Source: Stenotrophomonas_A sp036403795 (GTDB lineage: Bacteria > Pseudomonadota > Gammaproteobacteria > Xanthomonadales > Xanthomonadaceae). Taken from it: a DNA stretch of 15,259 nucleotides. The stretch is from positions 1 to 15,259 of the forward strand of contig DASWQJ010000058.1 in assembly GCA_036403795.1 (NCBI GenBank), written 5' to 3'. A model generated the notes under the pieces. The model worked only from the letters and a program-made list of their open reading frames with translations. It was not told where the DNA came from and searched no databases. Position 1 is the first letter of the stretch. Each line of letters opens with the position of its first letter. Made by a program: the position numbers and the translations under genes. Of this stretch, positions 13,275-15,259 are shown one piece after another.

Positions 13275-14414
13275 CTAGCGATCGTTGACCAGCGACTCTG
13301 CGCCCAGTTCGGCGATCGAGCGCGCGCCGGTCAGGGTCATGGCGACCCGCATTTCCTTCTCGATCAGGTCCAGCAGTTGCGCCACGCCGCTTCCGCCCGC
13401 GGCGGCCAACGCGTAGACATAGGCGCGGCCCAGCAGCACGGCGTCGGCGCCGAGCGCCAGCATCCGCACGACGTCCAGTCCACTGCGGATGCCCGAATCG
13501 GCCAGGATCTTCAGCTCGCCCTTCACCGCATCGGCGATGGCCGGCAGCGCGCGCGCGCTCGAAAGCACGCCATCGAGCTGGCGACCGCCATGGTTGGACA
13601 CCACGATGCCATCGGCACCGAAGCGCACGGCCTCGCGTGCGTCTTCCGGATCCAGGATGCCCTTGATCACCATCGCGCCCTGCCAGGATTCGCGGATCCA
13701 TTCCAGGTCGCGCCAACCGATGGACGGATCGAAGTTGCTGCCCAGCCAACCGATGTAGTCGGCCAGCCCCGTGACCTGGCCCCGATGGTGCGAGATGTTG
13801 CCCAAATCGTGCGGGCGTCCATGCAAGCCCACGTCCCATGCCCAGCGTGGGTGCGTGAAAGCCTGCAGCATGCGCCGCAGCGACGCATTCGGACCGCTCA
13901 TTCCCGAATGCGCGTCGCGGTAGCGCGCGCCTGGCACCGGCATGTCGACGGTGAACACCAATGTGCGCACGCCCGCGGCCCAGGCGCGCTCCAAGGCGTT
14001 GCGCATGAAGCCGCGGTCGCGCAGCACGTACAGCTGGAACCACATGGGCCGGTCGATCGCCGGTGCGACCTCCTCGATCGGGCACACCGACACCGTGGAC
14101 AGCGTAAACGGCACGCCTTTGGCGGCCGCCGCGCGAGCCGCCTGCACTTCGCCGCGCCGCGCATACATGCCGGTCAACCCCACCGGGCCCAGCGCCAGTG
14201 GCAACGCCAGTCGCTCGCCGAACAGGTCGATATGCAGGTCGAGCGTCGACATGTCGCGCAACACGCGCTGGCGCAATGCGATGTCGGCCAGGTCGGCCAC
14301 GTTGCGCCGCAACGTGTGCTCGGCGTAGGCGCCGCCGTCGATGTAGTGGAACAGGAACGGCGGCAGGCGCGCCTGCGCGGCCGCGCGGAAATCGGTGGAT
14401 GCGGAAATGATCAT
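13275..14414 (-). CDS. lldD: FMN-dependent L-lactate dehydrogenase (quinone-linked)
   Basis: 379 residues aligning without gaps to remembered E. coli LldD from MIISAS to the last ~15 residues. It oxidises L-lactate to pyruvate at the inner membrane and passes electrons to the quinone pool. Visible residues: Y24 in FLFHYIDGGAY, TVSVCPIEEVAPA, MWFQLYVLRDRGFM, TVDMPVPGARYRD, GNISHHRGQVTGLADYIGWLG, VIKGILDPEDA, and catalytic H275 with R278 in SNHGGRQLDG, then the FMN-phosphate region ADSGIRSGLDVVRMLALGAD. The C-terminus is about 17 residues shorter than in E. coli, but the catalytic core is complete. Its start overlaps the lldR stop by four bases (ATGA), so the two are co-translated. No lactate permease gene lies between or after them in the window. 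Confidence 0.97.
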   Translation of the reverse strand: MIISASTDFRAAAQARLPPFLFHYIDGGAYAEHTLRRNVADLADIALRQRVLRDMSTLDLHIDLFGERLALPLALGPVGLTGMYARRGEVQAARAAAAKGVPFTLSTVSVCPIEEVAPAIDRPMWFQLYVLRDRGFMRNALERAWAAGVRTLVFTVDMPVPGARYRDAHSGMSGPNASLRRMLQAFTHPRWAWDVGLHGRPHDLGNISHHRGQVTGLADYIGWLGSNFDPSIGWRDLEWIRESWQGAMVIKGILDPEDAREAVRFGADGIVVSNHGGRQLDGVLSSARALPAIADAVKGELKILADSGIRSGLDVVRMLALGADAVLLGRAYVYALAAAGGSGVAQLLDLIEKEMRVAMTLTGARSIAELGAESLVNDR

Positions 14415-15172
14415 GGCGTGGCGCCGGGAGGGGGAAGGCGGGAAGCCCGCTCGCGGCGCGCTTCGTCTTGTTCAAGCGCGCGCAAAGCGTCGTAGACGTA
14501 CTGCAGGTGCGCGTGCATCGCGGTGCGTGCGCGTTCTGCATCCCCGGCCACGATGGCATCGCAGATCGCGCGGTGCTGGTTCTGCAAGGCCGCGCCGATC
14601 CGCGGTGCCTGGTAGAGCCGCTGCCGGCTTTGCGAGATGTTGTTCTGCAGCAGCTCGAACAGCCCGCGCATCACCTGCAGCAGGACCAGGTTGTGGGACG
14701 CCTCGGCGATGGCGAGGTGGAACTGGGCATCGGCAAGCGCCTCGGCGGCGTCGTCGCGCCGCGCGTGCGCCCGCCACATCGCATGGAAGGCCGCCTGGAT
14801 GCGGGCGCGATCCTCGTCGGTCGCCCGCTGGGCCGCGTGCCAGGCTGCCCCGCCCTCGAGCGCGTGGCGCGCCTCCAGCACGTCGTACCGATAGTCCGGA
14901 TCTTCGCGCATCACCGGCTGATAGGCGGTCAGTGGCGCGATCAGCGTCGACTCCGCCGGGCCTTGCACATAGGTGCCGCCACCAACCCGCGAAAACAGCA
15001 CGCCCTCGCTGCGCAGTTGCTGCAGCGCCTCGCGCAGCGCACCGCGCGAAGCCCCCAGCTCGGCGGCCAGCGCGCGCTCGGCGGGCAGCCGGTCGCCACC
15101 GACCAGGCCGCTTTCGGCAATCTGCCTGCGCAGCCGGGCCGCCAGGCGGTCAGGCAGGCGGGTGGCGGCCAT
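14411..15172 (-). CDS. lldR: LldR, FadR-type GntR regulator of lactate use
   Basis: 253 residues. The N-terminal winged helix-turn-helix (~5-70) reads LPDRLAARLRRQI, GDRLPAERALAAELGASRGA, LREALQQLRSEGVLFSRVGGGTYV, as in the GntR/FadR family. The C-terminal FCD effector domain (~90-230) contains DPDYRYDVLEARHALE, QFHLAIAEASHN, SRQRLYQAP and HRAICDAIVAGDAERARTAMHAHL, matching E. coli LldR. It should bind upstream of its own operon and release or change its grip when L-lactate binds. The ATG at 15172 has GGAG nine bases upstream and gives the family-length N-terminus. An in-frame ATG 24 codons earlier exists but would place the candidate operator inside the coding region. It overlaps lldD by four bases. 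Confidence 0.94.
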   Translation of the reverse strand: MAATRLPDRLAARLRRQIAESGLVGGDRLPAERALAAELGASRGALREALQQLRSEGVLFSRVGGGTYVQGPAESTLIAPLTAYQPVMREDPDYRYDVLEARHALEGGAAWHAAQRATDEDRARIQAAFHAMWRAHARRDDAAEALADAQFHLAIAEASHNLVLLQVMRGLFELLQNNISQSRQRLYQAPRIGAALQNQHRAICDAIVAGDAERARTAMHAHLQYVYDALRALEQDEARRERASRLPPPGATP

Positions 15173-15248
15173 TACACCGCGCTCCGCCGGCCGTGATCTG
15201 TCGGTAGGACCAATTTTGGCGCAAGAGGGGCCATGGGCGGCCATTACA
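15164..15248 (-). repeat. 13-bp direct repeat around the two possible lldR start codons
   Basis: GGCGGCCATTACA occurs at 15164-15176 and again at 15236-15248, exactly 72 bases apart. On the coding strand both copies read TGTAATGGCCGCC, so each holds an in-frame ATG followed by two Ala codons. The inner copy is the preferred lldR start. TGTAAT in the outer copy also resembles a -10 box; its -35 region would lie outside the window. Confidence 0.55.
15201..15213. promoter_or_regulatory. Candidate LldR operator
   Basis: TCGGTAGGACCAA is an imperfect palindrome centred on GGT-AGG-ACC, 28 bases upstream of the lldR start; the minus strand reads TTGGTCCTACCGA. FadR-family regulators bind inverted half-sites of the TGGT-N3-ACCA type, and LldR and PdhR sites share this pattern. 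Its position just upstream of lldR fits autoregulation of lldRD. One half-site has G in place of A. Confidence 0.55.
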
Positions 15249-15259
15249 TGCCGGTATGC

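Noticed and set aside
12489..14495. 668-codon open frame on the plus strand
   Set aside because: Overlaps DUF2894 out of frame and lldD on the opposite strand; lldD matches its family from end to end.
13237..14559. 440-codon open frame on the minus strand
   Set aside because: Same strand as lldD but a different frame; Arg/Ala-rich shadow with no motif.

Overview
The window looks like the chromosome of a GC-rich gammaproteobacterium of the Xanthomonadales (Lysobacteraceae or Rhodanobacteraceae type). The grounds are the strong G/C bias at third codon positions, an aminotransferase with the VEQVPGDPILGLTEAYNAD N-terminus I associate with Xanthomonas-like genomes, the DUF3348/DUF802/OmpA/DUF2894 gene set, and palindromic GGGGTCAG repeats. 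The first ~640 bases are visibly less GC-rich than the rest and look like acquired, decaying DNA. Species cannot be named from the sequence alone.

Layout. (1) 1-640: a small ORF that could be a contact-dependent-inhibition (CDI) immunity gene, then a broken CdiA/FHA-type fragment interrupted by an in-frame TGA. (2) 798-2573: an exported beta-propeller (glucose/sorbosone dehydrogenase type) fused to a PEBP/YbhB domain. A hairpin covers its ribosome-binding site, and a palindromic repeat that can act as a terminator follows it. (3) 2706-3905 (minus): a class I aspartate/aromatic aminotransferase, divergent from a TonB-dependent outer-membrane receptor (4075-6219). (4) 6230-6394 (minus): a possible 54-residue protein. 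(5) 6555-8755: a tightly packed operon of a small unknown protein, Ku, and a stand-alone LigD-type polymerase domain, forming a DNA double-strand-break (NHEJ) repair module with no ligase domain in view. (6) 8988-13164: a four-gene operon, DUF3348 / MotA-ExbB-ZorA-like channel with a very long coiled tail (DUF802) / MotB-ZorB-like OmpA protein / DUF2894. (7) 13275-15172 (minus): lldR-lldD, the L-lactate regulator and FMN L-lactate dehydrogenase, with a candidate LldR operator upstream.

The most interesting unit is the four-gene operon. Its two central proteins have the architecture of the ZorA/ZorB proton-driven stator of Zorya anti-phage systems: four membrane helices with polar residues in TM3/TM4 plus a ~500-residue helical tail, paired with a single-pass protein carrying an intramembrane Asp and a peptidoglycan-binding OmpA domain. 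None of the known Zorya effectors is visible. The flanking genes are two domains of unknown function that may supply its accessory parts. The first gene also carries a 60-bp palindromic repeat that reads through in frame as 20 extra residues and could form a hairpin in the operon mRNA.

I saw no rRNA, tRNA, CRISPR array, insertion-sequence transposase or origin in this window. All function calls rest on recognising motifs and families by eye; no database search was possible.
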